A stretch of DNA of 37,472 bases from Pelargonium nanum (GCA_036897485.1 JAYMTF010000393.1:1-37472), one strand, 5' to 3'; positions 23,201-34,921 are shown, numbered from the stretch's first letter. Program-made: numbers and translations. The notes: a model not told the origin generated them from the letters alone.

Positions 23201-24611
23201 TGACTAGCCGCAACATATCATTTTCGTACGTTCCTAGTAGGTTTTACATTTGTTTTATTTGGGATATATGGTGTCATTCTACAAGGCAACTCTAGCCCTA
23301 GGTGTGAATGGCATAGGATTTTTAATGCTATGTGTGAGTCATTTTCTTTTTCTTTATATTTTATGCATCTTTACCACCCTAACCTGATTCTCACAAATCA
23401 TGGTTTTGTAACCCATAACCCTCTAATCCTTTAACATCACCATTTTACATTCTGTACATATCCATGTTTCACATCATTGTCCACAGACCCACATCACCAT
23501 TGGGCCCGATACACATAAACACACTTAGTACAACGGTACAACCTCCTTAGCCACCCATGGTTCTAGGCTTCTAGCCTGCACACGAGGGGGTGTGTTGAAC
23601 ATGGTCACACATAGACAATGCATTAGAGCTAACAACTTAACACATGCAACCTCAGCAGTCCCTTTCACTTTGAATACTAATCATATAAAATCATATAAAC
23701 CTTTCTGATTGGTCTCTCGTGTGAACTGATCGGACCCTAATAAAAGCCTAATTTCTCTGTCATACTTTTAAAATACTTTTGTTAGAACTACTTTGCTTAC
23801 TTATAGTCCTTAAATTTTCTTCAGATTCCTAATGGTCCAAGGCGGCAAAACAGAGGCAGGATGAATGGAAATATGCTTCCCCAAGGTGGTTCTCGTTCTG
23901 TTTCCTATACGCCAGAACAGCCTACTCAATCAGTTACTTCTTCACAAGATTTAAGCAGTCAGCAGGTTTGCTTTTCTACTTTTCGGTACTGCTTATTTAT
24001 CTTTAATTTGCTGAAAACTTGTTCTTGCTGTGCATAAAACTCTCAACTCATCTTAACGTGTAGCACAAATCTTCCAAATTGAACGCATATTATACTTGCG
24101 ATTCTTGTGTGTGTATCATATATGTCACAAAATGTCGATACATTGCATTGCAGCGGACTGTGCAGTCCAAGTATGTGCCAAATGGACGTTCCCGTGAGAT
24201 GAACAAAGGACCTGGAACCAATGCAGAGGCGCTGAATAGCAGCATGCTCGCTGCCGCTCCCCCTGAGCAGCAAAAGCAGATACTTGGCGAGCGTTTGTAC
24301 CCTCTTGTCCAGAAACACAAGGTAATTAACACGAATAAAACAAAACGTACATCACACGTTAACAATAATTTGTGCATTACTCAAATTCCTTGACATGGTT
24401 TCTTCACTTTCAGCCTGATCTTGCTGCAAAGATCACGGGAATGCTTTTGGAGATGGACAACTCGGAACTGCTTCTGTTATTGGAGTCACCTGAATCGCTG
24501 GCTGCGAAAGTGGAAGAAGCTGTGCAGGTCCTCAAACGGTCAAAAACCAAAGTAGCTGGACAGGAGACTCTGCATCCAAATTACTTGTCTGCGGAGGTTG
24601 CAGTGAACTGA
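20285..24611 (+). CDS. PABP: polyadenylate-binding protein, cytoplasmic type (4 RRMs plus MLLE)
   Basis: Ten exons: 20285-20498, 21350-21468, 21561-21754, 21865-22124, 22201-22307, 22378-22567, 22734-23026, 23825-23965, 24154-24321 and 24414-24611 (TGA). GT-AG introns all keep frame; the protein has 627 residues. Four RRMs lie at about 19-95, 107-184, 198-275 and 301-378. RNP2/RNP1 pairs are [43 protein letters not shown] and [15 protein letters not shown] Pro/Gln-rich linker follows, then an MLLE (PABC) domain at about 540-603 with TGMLLEMD (570-577), which binds PAM2 peptides. PABPs coat mRNA poly(A) tails, bind eIF4G and control translation and decay. The start at 20285 gives the Ala-rich N terminus; an in-frame extension upstream lacks an ATG. 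RRM1 has Cys-Tyr-Ala-Tyr-Ala in RNP1 where Gly-Tyr-Ala-Tyr-Val is usual. Intron 6 holds a second acceptor that would cause a stop. Introns 1 (851 bp) and 7 (798 bp) hold no feature I can name. Confidence 0.96.
22568..22733 (+). promoter_or_regulatory. PABP intron 6 with an alternative acceptor that would cause premature stop
   Basis: Besides the true acceptor (AG at 22732-22733, next bases GGTACATG), a second acceptor-like site lies 74 bp upstream (AG at 22658-22659, next bases GGTACCTC) behind a pyrimidine-rich CCCTTGCTTTTGCAG. Splicing there keeps the codon phase but meets TAA at 22668-22670 after two codons, giving a protein of about 364 residues cut inside RRM4, or a transcript open to nonsense-mediated decay. 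Use of this site is not shown by sequence alone. Confidence 0.3.
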
Positions 24612-24878
24612 GAGATGCTGGAAATAATAGTGTTCTTGAAAGTTAGAGGTTACCGTGCAGCTCAAGCTCCAATAGAGTGAAGCTTTTATAGCTATTATTT
24701 ATTTCTTTTAGAGTGTGGATATTTAATTTTGAACAACATTTATATCTTTCCGAACTTGCTTCAGAGATTTGGCCTTATAACTTCTTGGAGGTGTTTCAAA
24801 TTTTAATTTCAGACATTTCTTGTAGTATTAGTTTTGGATTTATGCTGAGATTATGCTAGACTGACTTGGAATTGGAAA

Positions 24879-25136
24879 GGTTAGAGACCCGATTTGGTTC
24901 CGAACTTTCGTGTTACGACCCAATTTGGTTCGTGTACTTTTTTTTTTAAACTCAAAATAGTACGTGAACTTTCAAATATTGACTCAAAATGGTATTTTCC
25001 TTTAAAGCTTTATCAAAAGTTGAGGGACCGAATTAGGTCAATATTTGAAAGTTCAAAGATTATTTTGGGTAAAAAAAGTTCACCCACCAAATTAGGCCGA
25101 ATCACGAGAGTTCAGAAACCAAATTAGATTTTTACT
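24879..25136. mobile_element. Mutator-like foldback MITE with perfect 9-bp target duplication
   Basis: A 258-bp foldback. The left arm contains ATTTGGTTCCGAACTTTCGTG and the right arm, in reverse complement, ATTTGGTTTCTGAACTCTCG, followed on both by a second ATTTGGT motif, so the arms pair for roughly 60-100 bases with mismatches. It is flanked by AATTGGAAA at 24870-24878 and 25137-25145, an exact 9-bp duplication as made by Mutator-type transposases. There is no coding capacity. It lies about 270 bp past the PABP stop. Confidence 0.7.
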
Positions 25137-26089
25137 AATTGGAAATTAAGTTGATAATTGGCCCAATTATCAGTGGCTGATAATTATGTTAACCAAGTTA
25201 TACATTTTGGTTCTCTAGTCTGGGGGTCATGGCCAGGCCGCTGTAAGGGCACTCCCCACATCGACATGGTGCTTTCATTATTTTGTTTATTAGGTTTTGG
25301 CCAGGTGAAAATTCAGATTTTTTATTGGAAATTTGTTTGGGTTCAAATTAATAAAAAGTAATTTAAAGATGATATGAATCGGATTTTGAATTTCATGTTG
25401 TGCGGATTGTCTGACCGATCCGAAACTCCAAAACTTGGTCGATTTAAATCTCGAATGACTACAAAGTGTGAGGATTATATTTAAATTGCTAGCTCTTCGT
25501 TGGTCCTAAAGTTTGAATTCAATTGTCGGATCTCGCCTCTTACTCGACTCCTTGAACCCAACATAGGGATGACTCCCCGAACCTAAGGGAACAAACTCAT
25601 TTATTCAAGGTTCTAGTTATGTTTGTTCTTTAGCTTCACTTACAAATTGAACACCTAAAATTTGATATGCACTTTCGTATATTTGAATAGAACAAATTTG
25701 TACAATTTACACGTAAAACTCAAAATGTATATTTTCAAGTAGAGTTTGGTTAGACCTTCCCTACTCAAACCTCAGAACGGATTTGTTACCCTAAGTTAAA
25801 GGTGAGCAATTTCGTGTTTGGTTCGGATTTGAGTTGGTGAAACCAAACCCAATTCCGACTTGAAAGAGTTCATTCAAGTTTTGGGTCAAAGTAGTTGCTG
25901 TATTTTACTTTATAAGCATAAAATGTGGTTATTCGTACGGTTATTGACCTACCCAAAATTTTACAATTCAATTATAATCCGACGTGAAACTTGGTCGATA
26001 CTTTCAATTTTGGATGTCTACGGGTCCAAATTCTCTTCTCTGACTCTGTTTGGGTTGGAATAAAGTCAATAAACCTTCTGTTTTATTAA

Positions 26090-26100
26090 TGGGCTGGGCT
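26090..26100 (+). promoter_or_regulatory. overlapping site II motifs (TGGGCTGGGCT) before Cactin
   Basis: Two TGGGCT motifs overlap by one base (26090-26095 and 26095-26100), about 185-195 bp upstream of the Cactin start codon. Paired site II elements are common in promoters of constitutively expressed plant genes and bind TCP factors. The position suits a proximal promoter. Confidence 0.4.
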
Positions 26101-26284
26101 TAACTTGCACATGTAAGATTAGAATTGACTATTTAGAGAAATTCACAAAATAAATAAAAATAAACAGACCACAGTCGATACTCGTTAGTCGCTCGATTCA
26201 TCGTCTACAATTCGACGTCCCTAAACTGAACTGAACCAAATCAAAATCAATCCTTTCTGTATCTCCCGAGCTTGAAGAAGTAAA

Positions 26285-29200
26285 ATGGGTTCTCATGGAA
26301 GGAGCAGCAAGACCAAAAAGGAAGCATCTTCCTCTTCCAATAGAAGTCGAAGTCGAAAAAGATCCGATGACTCCGATTCGCAGTCCGAATCCGAGTCCTA
26401 CTCCGACTCCGACAGCCGCGACTCGTCTCCTGCTAAGGGTTCCGGCAAGCGCAGGGAACGAAGTAGTCGCAGCAAAAGCCGCCGCCGGAGCTCGTCCCGT
26501 GGTCGCGACTCCGACGATTCCGACGCTAGCGATAGAAGCGACCGTGGCCGCAAGAAGAAGAAGTCGTCCAGGAACGTTACCGAAGAAGAAATTGCTAAAT
26601 ATTTGGCCAAGAAAGCTCAGAAGAAGGTATTGTTTGTGTTGCTAGGTTTTTATTGGTGTTGAGATGATTTCTAGGGTTTTTTTGTTGTTGTTGCTGATGA
26701 TTTTGGTTGTTTAGGCCATGCGAGTGGCGAAGAAATTGAAGGCGCAGACTGTTTCGGGTTACTCGAACGATTCGAATCCGTTTGGTGATGCCAATCTCAA
26801 TGAGAAGTAAGCTTTTCAAGTTTCCAGTTTTTATTTTCTAAAGCTCTCACTCTCTCTCTCTCTCTTCTTTTTTTTGCGTGTGTGTGATATAAGATAGTTA
26901 TGCGACCATGATTTAGTATCCTGATTATTATAAGAAATATGGAGTTATTAGAAAACAGGTTTGTTCTAATTGGGATGATATGTACTCTGTAGATACACAC
27001 AAGGTTCAAAGAGAAATGGATTATTGCTAGAATAAGGTAGAAAAGGAGGAAATTTGTTCATCATATCAAGGACATACACATGCATCAATGAGGTCTGAAC
27101 TAGCTACGAGAATGTGTTGCTAAAAAGTGGAGAACGCATATTTGTAATAACAAGGACCCTCAAACAAGTGGACAATTAGAACTATGAAACTTTGACAGCT
27201 TGGTAGATTGGCCGATTTGCTTGTTAAATAGTTATCTGGTTGTCATTAATGAGACGAAATTGATCCAATTTTGCAATGTATACTAGTAAGACAATACCTG
27301 ATTTTGAGTTTGCCAAATCTACTAGCAATTGCCTTTTTTCTTCAAAGGTTGCTCTGTCATTTTTTTCACCGAACTTGATGCCATAATTTGATGAGAAAGA
27401 TGATATGCATTTTTTCACGAAAGTAAGGTGCTATGTTGGCTATAATGAATGTAATCACTTATTATGCTTTGGCAGAGTGTACTTTTCTTCATCCTACAGT
27501 TTATGGCTGCAAAACATCTTGTTTTATGGATGACAGGCAAGAAGCTGTTATAGATTTGAGGCAGTTAGTTTTTCCAATTTGGAAATATTTAAGTTCCGTA
27601 TGTATTTTGCAGATTTGTCTGGTCGAAAAAGATTGAGCGTGATGTTGTTCAAGGTGTGCCACTTGATGCCTTCTCAATGAAAGCTGAGAAAAAGAGACAG
27701 AGGGAAAGGATGGTATGTTATTCTATTATGGGTTTTACTTCTCTGCATGTTTTTTTTTTTTTTTTTGAAATAATGTTTTATTTTTTCCCTTAGTTCAGTC
27801 AAAATTTTTTGTAGTAATATACACAGTTATTCTTTTTGTTGATAAGAATAATATTCGGTTTCTTTTTTTAAGCTTTTTCTATTATAGATGTACTAAAATA
27901 GGAGTAAATATATCCAGTTAACACGAAAATAAGTAATAAGAACTATGAAGGGGCATGATAATGCATGACTTAAATGGAGAAGTCGGCATTAGGTAGGAAT
28001 AGGATGTAGTGGATCTGGTGAATACGAGTCGAAGATCCTAAAAGTTTTGCTATAGGATTTATGTAGAAAACCTCAACTTTGTTTGCAATATGGCTTGGTT
28101 GCTGTTATAGATGTATTAAACTAGCTAGTGATTATGAATGCCATACTTGTCTTGCTTTGGCCTTTGTGGAGCTAGATTGTCTCAAGCCATAATTTCAACA
28201 TGGCTATCAATTGAAAAATCCAGACTTGAGTTTCTCGTGTGTGCTTATTTTTTTATTCTAGCTTATCCATCTCGTTTACAAGGCAGTGTATTTTTCATGA
28301 GCGTTCTTTATATGCTTTTGTACTTTGTAAATTTCCATTTTGTCCAGACAGCCTGATTGTGAGGTATAAGTTATTGGAGCAGTTTGTATTTCATACGGTT
28401 TAAAATTTTGTTTCCTTTGTTCGTTAGGATTGGGACAGATTGGGTGCTAGGTCTTGTTACAAACAATGAAGTTTTGAAAATGGACTTTTCAATTGACTTC
28501 GGGGCTGAGGGTTCTTGCCTCTTTTCCCCCCTTCTAATTTGTTGTTTTATAATGTTTGATTTAACCTACTTCCTATATGTTTCTTCAACTTGGAATTTAT
28601 CACGATGTTCCTCATTCTATATAATCAAATTCATGATGCAGGCAGAGATTGAAAAAGTTAAAAAGAGAAGGGAGGAGAGGGCACTTGAAAAGGCACAACA
28701 CGAGGAGGAAATGGTGAGATTAGATCCATAATAATTACCACTCTGCAGTTTCTCTTCGTTTTCCTTCATTTTGTTTTATTGTGGTTCTAAATAGTATCTT
28801 TCTCCAGGCACTGTTGGCCAGAGAACGTGCTAGGGCTGAGTTTCAAGACTGGGAGAAGAAAGAGGAAGAGGTATAATTTTGTGTTGCAATAAGTGTTCTT
28901 TCTGCTTGCTCTTCATTCTTTCCTTTTATTTTCTTATTGATTAGGTTTTGCTATCATGATTATATTGGCAATTCTATTACATTTGCTGTTTGGTTAACTG
29001 ATAAAATCTTCAATCTTCAGTTTCATTTTGATCAAAGCAAAGTTAGGTCCCAGATCAGATTGCGTGAAGGTCGTACTAAACCTATAGATGTCCTGTCTAA
29101 GCACCTCAATGGCTCAGATGATTTTGATGTAGAAATAAACGAGCCATACATGGTTTTCAAGGTAAACATCAATGATTTTCTAATGCTGAAGCTTGCAGTG

Positions 29201-32200
29201 AGAATATTATATCATCATCACACGCTTTGTCGTTGTTCATATATCTTAGTTTTTAGGTACTGCATCTCCATTTGTATATATATTACTAAATTAGTTGCCT
29301 TATAATTCCAATATCTTTCTTGTTTTCTGTTTTCTGTTTTCTTTAATTCTTCTTTGCAATTGTTATATTGCAATCAAATATGGCATTTGAATCACATCAT
29401 TTGTTTGCAAAAAAATCATGGTGATTGGTAAAAGGATATACATGCTAATGAGGCCATTATGTAGTGTTGGTCCTGTCCAAGTGGGGTCTAATTTGTGCAT
29501 TGTGCTTGGCAGCCTGACTTCCGGGTAATGCTAGGATAAGGTTTTTATACATTATATGCAAAGGCTAGAGTTGTGAATTCAAAATAGCAAATATTAAGAA
29601 GGGTAGCAAAAACCATGACAATGTTTCACTTGGCAGTCAGTGCCTATTTGCCCTGGCTGCAGCTATTTTATAATACTTGTGTTACTATGCATGTTAATTT
29701 CATACAATTAAATAGTGTATCCCAAAGTTCATCATGTTAAAATTTTCATTTTTAATGTCCTTAAAAAATTATTCCGATTGTTTAATCACCCTTCAGTCCT
29801 CAATTAGCCTATTTTTGTGCCTTGTATGGACATTACTGGATTAAATTTTCTCTTGTGATTTTGAAGCTAGTTTTCCTTTTGTTTGTGTGCTCATTGTGAC
29901 ATTTAACACACACAGGGATTGACTGTAAAAGAAATGGAAGAGCTGCGTGATGACATCAAAATGCATCTTGATTTGGATAATGCAACACCAACTCATATAG
30001 AGTACTGGGAGGTAATATCCTTTCCTCACACATCTATTTATTTTTTATGTCGTGCAGTAAATACGCACTTCAAGCAATCTTTGTTCAAAAAATATATTAG
30101 ACATTCTATCCTGAAATTCTATGTTATAATTAATAAGAATTGATTATTGTATATATTCGCCTGATGAAACAAGAAATCAGTGATGGAGAAACTGATAATT
30201 ATGACAGTAAATGTCGAAAGATCCACCGTCTAATAATAAAATTCCAAATGCACACTTGTATTTAGTGTAACTGTAGAATCCCAAGTTTTTCACTTTCAAA
30301 TCAATGTATGCCTTCCTTCATCAGCATGTGAAACACTTGACAAGACCCACTTTCTCTATAGAGATGCCGCATCTCTTGAGTGAATGATGCTAGTTTCATT
30401 TAAAAAAAATTATGTTCTTAGTTTAGAAAGGTTTCTATTCCGCTGTCAAAACATAACTTGGGGATGGTTTGGTGCATCATTTGCTGCATCCAAGACCAGT
30501 GTTTTAAAAGGCGCGAGGCGCATTTGAGGCGATAGAGTCCTTTAAAACCGAGGCGCGAGGCGCACGATGAGGCGCAGGCTTTTTTGAAGTGAGGCGCACT
30601 TTTACAATTTATTAAATAATTTAAAAACTTAAAACATTAAATTTACCAAAATATGTTTATAATATAATAAGTTTATAATATAGATAAGTGAGATAAATAT
30701 AAAAGACTAAAAAACCATCACTTCATCTAAGTTGTCATCTCTATCACTAATACTTTCAATAGATTTGTAGTGTTTTAGAGATTTTCTGTGTATCACTTCA
30801 ACTAACTTGCTGTACACCTTTATATAGGTGAAATAACACTAAACATTTTGATTTTTGGAATCCATAAATGAGTTTTCAGCTTTCGAAATTTCAATTCACA
30901 ATACAAATATTAATTTTTGTATTGTAAAATGGACATTTTGAAATCTGAAAAGTCATTTTAATTAATGAACTAATTAAATACATTATAGTTTGAAATTTGA
31001 AATCAGATTTGGTTTAAAAACAAAGATAAAAGGTTATATATTTAGTGAGGCGCACCAGAGGCGCGCCTCATGTTCTGGTGCGCCTCAAGCGCCTCGTGCG
31101 CCTAGTCTAAGTCGCCTCGCCTCAACCATTTTGAGGCTCCATAGTGCGCCTCGCGCCTCAAGCGCGCCTCAGTGGGCTTTTTTAAACACTGTCCAAGACT
31201 AGCCTTTGCAATTGGTTCCATAACTGAGCACCCAAACAATGCCTCAAATTCATCACTTCTACAATTTCCAAAGCATCCTCAGGACAAATACATGTTTTTT
31301 GTTAATGTAGCAGACTATTAGCTGTTTTTTTTACTACACATACAATATCTTATATTGTGCAATTCAATAGGCACTTCTGGTGGTGTGTGATTGGGAGCTA
31401 GCCGAAGCTCGAAGAAAGGACGCCTTGGACCGGGCTAGGGTTCGTGGGGAGGAACCACCTGCAGAGTTGCTTGCAGAAGAAAGAGGTTTGCATTCTAGTA
31501 TAGAAGCAGATGTCAAGAATCTCTTGCAAGGGAAAACTCACAGTGAATTGGAGGCACTACAGTCCCAGATTGAGCTACAGATGCGCTCTGGCACAGCAAA
31601 GGTGGTTGAGTACTGGGAAGCTATTCTTAAACGCCTCCATATATACAAGGCAAAGGTATATATTGCTCAGCATTCTCCAGTATCTTGGTATCTTTTCATG
31701 AATGTTTTTGAATCTTACTAGTAAATTGCTGCAATTACAGGCTTGTTTGAAGGAAATTCACACTAAAATGTTGCGCAAGCATCTGCAACGCCTTGAGCGG
31801 CCTTCGGAAGGTGAAGATGACTTTGAAAGTGATCGTGATATGAAGCTGAAGGAGGAAGAGGAGGCAGCAGCTAGTGACCATGATGCGGAAGGTATGCACT
31901 TTTGCTGTTTGTGTTAAATTTTTGCTTTCTATTTACTAGTCCCCAAACAGTTGCTAATATATGTTGTACATGTAGATACACGGTCGTTCTCTCCAGAGCC
32001 CATGCTAAAGGAACAAACTTATGAGGCAGAGGAAGAAGAAGCTGGTTCATATTCACCAGAACTGTTGCATGGTGATGAAAATGAAGAAGCAATTGACCCT
32101 GAAGAGGACAAGGCTATACTTGTAATTTCCTTATGACTTTACTATAAATAAGTATGCAATTTAAAGGTGTTTCTTGACTTAACCATTATTCTGATGCAAT

Positions 32201-33009
32201 TTATAGGAACAAAAACGTATGGCTGTGTTAGAAGAACAGCAAAGACGACTTCAAGAGGCTATGGCGTCAAAGCCTGCACCAGCAGAAGATAACTTAGAGT
32301 TGAAGGCCATGAAAGCTATGGGAGCTCTTGAGGAAGGTGATGCGGTATTTGGCACTGGTGCCGAAGTGAACTTGGACTCACAGGTGCCTTATCTTGGCTA
32401 TCTTTAGTTTATAATTCTTGTCTTGTGTTCGCAAATCAAAGAAAAGAATAAGTAGAAGAAAATAGTTGGTGATATTTTTCTTTTACTTTTGAATTTGTAA
32501 ACGATATTGATGCAAATTACTGTGGATGCAGGTGTATTGGTGGCATGACAAGTATCGACCAAGAAAGCCAAAGTATTTCAATCGTGTTCACACTGGGTAT
32601 GAGTGGAACAAGTACAATCAGACTCACTATGATCACGACAACCCGCCTCCGAAGATTGTGCAGGGATATAAATTCAACATATTCTACCCAGATCTTGTAG
32701 ACAAGACCAAGGCTCCAAATTATACTATCGAGAAGGATGGGAGCAACGGCGAGACATGCATCATAAGGTTTCATGCTGGGCCGCCCTACGAGGACATTGT
32801 AAGTTCTCTTGATCAGTGAATCTTATATTTGCTATTTTTTCTCAATAAACCTCTATTTGGTTGCTGAAGTGGTTCTTAACTTATCACAGGCATTCAAGAT
32901 TGTAAACAAGGAATGGGAATATTCTCATAAGAAGGGATTCAAGTGCACATTTGAGCGCGGAATTTTACATGTATACTTCAACTTCAAACGCTACCGTTAC
33001 CGCCGGTGA
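26285..33009 (+). CDS. CACTIN: Cactin, nuclear splicing-associated protein
   Basis: Thirteen exons: 26285-26626, 26715-26806, 27613-27712, 28642-28713, 28808-28870, 29021-29161, 29916-30011, 31371-31655, 31741-31891, 31976-32121, 32207-32383, 32532-32798 and 32890-33009 (TGA). All introns are GT-AG and in frame; 683 residues. Residues 1-97 are an Arg/Ser/Asp/Lys-rich RS-like tail typical of speckle proteins. The central Cactin domain lies about 180-400, with charged helices (for example AEIEKVKKRREERALEKA) and YWEALLVVCDWELAEARRKDA. Acidic stretches occupy about 415-495. The C-terminal Cactin domain covers about 556-683: VYWWHDKYRPRKPKYFNRVH near its start, FERGILHVYFNFKRYRYRR at the very end. 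Cactin joins late spliceosomes; in Arabidopsis it is in nuclear speckles and needed for embryo development. Intron 7 (1359 bp) carries a hAT MITE; intron 2 carries a (CT)8 run. No residue loss is evident. Confidence 0.95.
26850..26865 (+). repeat. (CT)8 microsatellite in Cactin intron 2
   Basis: Eight CT units followed by a T-rich run, 43 bases downstream of the exon 2 donor. Probably neutral. Confidence 0.9.
30497..31191. mobile_element. hAT-type MITE in Cactin intron 7, perfect 8-bp target duplication
   Basis: A 695-bp element. The ends are CAGTGTTTTAAAAGG at the left and, in reverse complement, CAGTGTTTAAAAAAG at the right. It is flanked by TCCAAGAC at 30489-30496 and 31192-31199, an exact 8-bp duplication that fits hAT transposases. 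About 110 bp at the left and 150 bp at the right are built of GGCGC/GAGGCGC units in opposite orientations (GCGCCTC on the right), while the middle is AT-rich. The one open frame inside comes from the GCGCCTC repeats and is not a gene. The element lies about 180 bp before the exon 8 acceptor. Confidence 0.85.
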
Positions 33010-33376
33010 GACGGTCCAAATTTTGTTCTCTTTACAAGCACTTCGAAGATTGTGTATTATCTCAAGTTTCGTGTCATATGAAACCATTTCATTAGATTTA
33101 TTATACTAATCTAGTAATCTATAGTGTAATCCAAATTCTGTGAATAGTGTCACATAACATAGGAAGAATTGTTTCCCGAGCATTATTTGTATCATCAGTT
33201 ATTACAATACCAGGGTATCGAGACTCGACTTACTCTTGGCAGTTCTAATGTTTGGAGTTGAATCAGCTAATGATTTAGATATCTTTATGACCTAGATTCT
33301 ATGGTGAATACAGTAGAATAAGCTGAGAGAATGAAACTATTTGTTAGCCATTTTAGTTTCTGGTTATGCTCCATTG
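33010..33376. other. 367-bp spacer between convergent Cactin and CHUP1-like genes
   Basis: It must hold both 3' untranslated regions, so the transcripts may overlap at their ends. I see no clear AATAAA on either strand and no other feature. Confidence 0.6.
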
Positions 33377-34921
33377 TTATGCACTTGAACATGATTTCCT
33401 TCCATGTAGAAGTTGATGGTGATTCTCTTCTTCTGCTCCATCTGAAACCGAATGCCTCCCAAAACACTTGACATCGTGATTCTCATTATGATGATGAAAC
33501 CTTGTTTTCACTTTCTCACTTCCTTCCACCCATCTTTTGAACTTCTGAATCAACTTTCGCCTTTTCGAGCAAATGTGATTACCACTTGTCTCTCCCAAGT
33601 AACCCTCGCCATTCCCCAATATTGACACATCAAATGAATGGTCCAACTCTAAACCATGATCCTCAACCTCTCCACTCTCTTCAAGTTCTGGTTCCATATG
33701 CATTTTGTTCTCGTAATTCCTCATCAGCTCGTGTTTTAAGCACGCGTTGCTCCATCGCAGGTAAATCAGCTCCTTAGCTTCTGAAGCTCTGTCCTTCTGA
33801 AGCTGTTCTAGTTCATTCACTAGCTGGTTGTAGTCCTCCGCCATTGCTGTATCATTCTGCAAAATGGGAATGTTCAAGAAAGTTACTGCATTGTGTCATG
33901 TAAAACTATAAGAGTTTTCACCAAAATTTTGTTCATTTGATGCTTAGAAAGTAGAAGGAAAATGATCTATTTTGGTCCATCAACTATTCATTTTGTTTTG
34001 AATTGGTACCCAATTTAATTTTTGTTTGAATTTAAATTGGGTACCAATTGGAACAAAATGGACATTTGAAAAACCAAAATGAAACATTTTCCAAAGTAGA
34101 AATTTACCAACCTTTGTGATTGCTGCAGCTGATTTTTCTCTGTCTGCTGATCCTATCTTCTCCAGAAGAACATTCTTCTCCTCCTGAAACTGATCCAAAA
34201 CCATCCTCAGCTCCTTAACTTCATTTTCAAGATTCTTGATGACATTACACCTTGTTTCCAACTCATCACGGTTTCTCAATATCTCAGCTTCCCTAGCAAC
34301 AATCTTTAGATTGTTCTCTCTAATAACATCAGACTGAACTCTCTCCTTCCTCGCAAGCCTCTTTACCTTCTTCTGAAGCAACCCGTTCTCCGATTTCCAA
34401 TACTCGATCTGGTTCACGATTTTCAAATACTCCACAGCCAAATTCTCAAACCTTCTGTTCTCAGCTTCCATAGACGAAACCTCCCTATCCATGAACTCGG
34501 CATAAGCAATCTGCAACATCAGCGTGTTCTTGAGCTCCAGGAGTGCCGATTCTTGCTCTTTCAGGTCAAGATAGTGTAGAAACTGCCTCTCTATCTCTCT
34601 TTCTCTCTCTTCTAGACTTTCAATCTTGCTCTGTAGGCCTAAAACCTCTTCTTCGTATCTGTAGTTTTCTTGAACTCCATATCTGGATTCTGAGTCTATA
34701 TGATCTTCATCTTCTTGAACAAGTGGAGTGAGGCTATGGAAGCTCTCTTCATGCCTTGAACCAGCTTGAGAGTGAGTTTCAAATAAAGAAGCTTTTCGGA
34801 AAATCCCTTTGCCTGCCATGATCCTAGCATACATGAAACCAGCCACAGATAAAGCTATTGGAATTCCAGCTTTTAGAAGCACTGGCTTTATGATCTCTGC
34901 ATTTGATCTTGTGCTCTCCAT
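33377..34921 (-). CDS. CHUP1-like coiled-coil membrane-anchored protein
   Basis: Two exons on the minus strand: 34112-34921 (residues 1-270) and 33377-33856 (271-429), joined in phase 0 across a 255-bp GT-AG intron. A hydrophobic segment at about 14-32 (VLLKAGIPIALSVAGFMYA) suggests an N-terminal membrane anchor. Residues about 90-300 form a long Glu/Lys/Leu-rich coiled coil. The motif ELIYLRWSNACLKHEL (299-314) is the CHUP1-family signature. CHUP1 itself tethers chloroplasts to actin for light-driven movement; relatives such as Arabidopsis AR791 and IPGA1 act on actin or microtubules. This protein lacks the Pro-rich actin/profilin segment and the C-terminal domain of CHUP1 and ends with a His/Glu-rich tail, so it belongs with the short relatives and its role may differ. 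The intron contains a MITE. The start at 34921 is the first ATG before the hydrophobic segment. Confidence 0.88.
33957..34092. mobile_element. Mutator-like foldback MITE in the CHUP1-like intron, perfect 9-bp target duplication
   Basis: A 136-bp near-complete palindrome. Its left arm (GGAAAATGATCTATTTTGGT, then CATTTTGTT, then AATTGGTACCCAATTTAA) is matched by the reverse complement of the right arm (GGAAAATGTTTCATTTTGGT, then CATTTTGTT, then AATTGGTACCCAATTTAA) around a short loop near 34020-34032. It is flanked by AAAGTAGAA at 33948-33956 and 34093-34101, an exact 9-bp duplication. It fills more than half of the 255-bp intron and ends 19 bases from the exon 1 edge. Confidence 0.85.

Larger units (their letters stand above)
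24612..26284. other. intergenic region between PABP and Cactin
   Basis: It contains the PABP 3' untranslated region (to about 24850), a Mutator-like MITE at 24879-25136, then AT-rich DNA. At about 25800-26030 the GAGCAATTTCGTGTTTGGTTCGG-like start, shortened here, recalls ends of plant hAT-type repeats, but no matching right end is clear. The last 200 bp are the Cactin promoter and leader. Confidence 0.55.

Noticed and set aside
23580..23660. GTGTTGAACATGGTCACACAT in PABP intron 7, reminiscent of the start of some plant LTRs (shortened by one base here or there).
   Set aside because: No second LTR, primer-binding site or target repeat could be found, so no retrotransposon is claimed.
30990..31202. 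A 70-codon open frame rich in Ala, Pro, Ser and Arg in Cactin intron 7.
   Set aside because: It comes from GCGCCTC repeats of the hAT MITE and runs through the element's end and target repeat.
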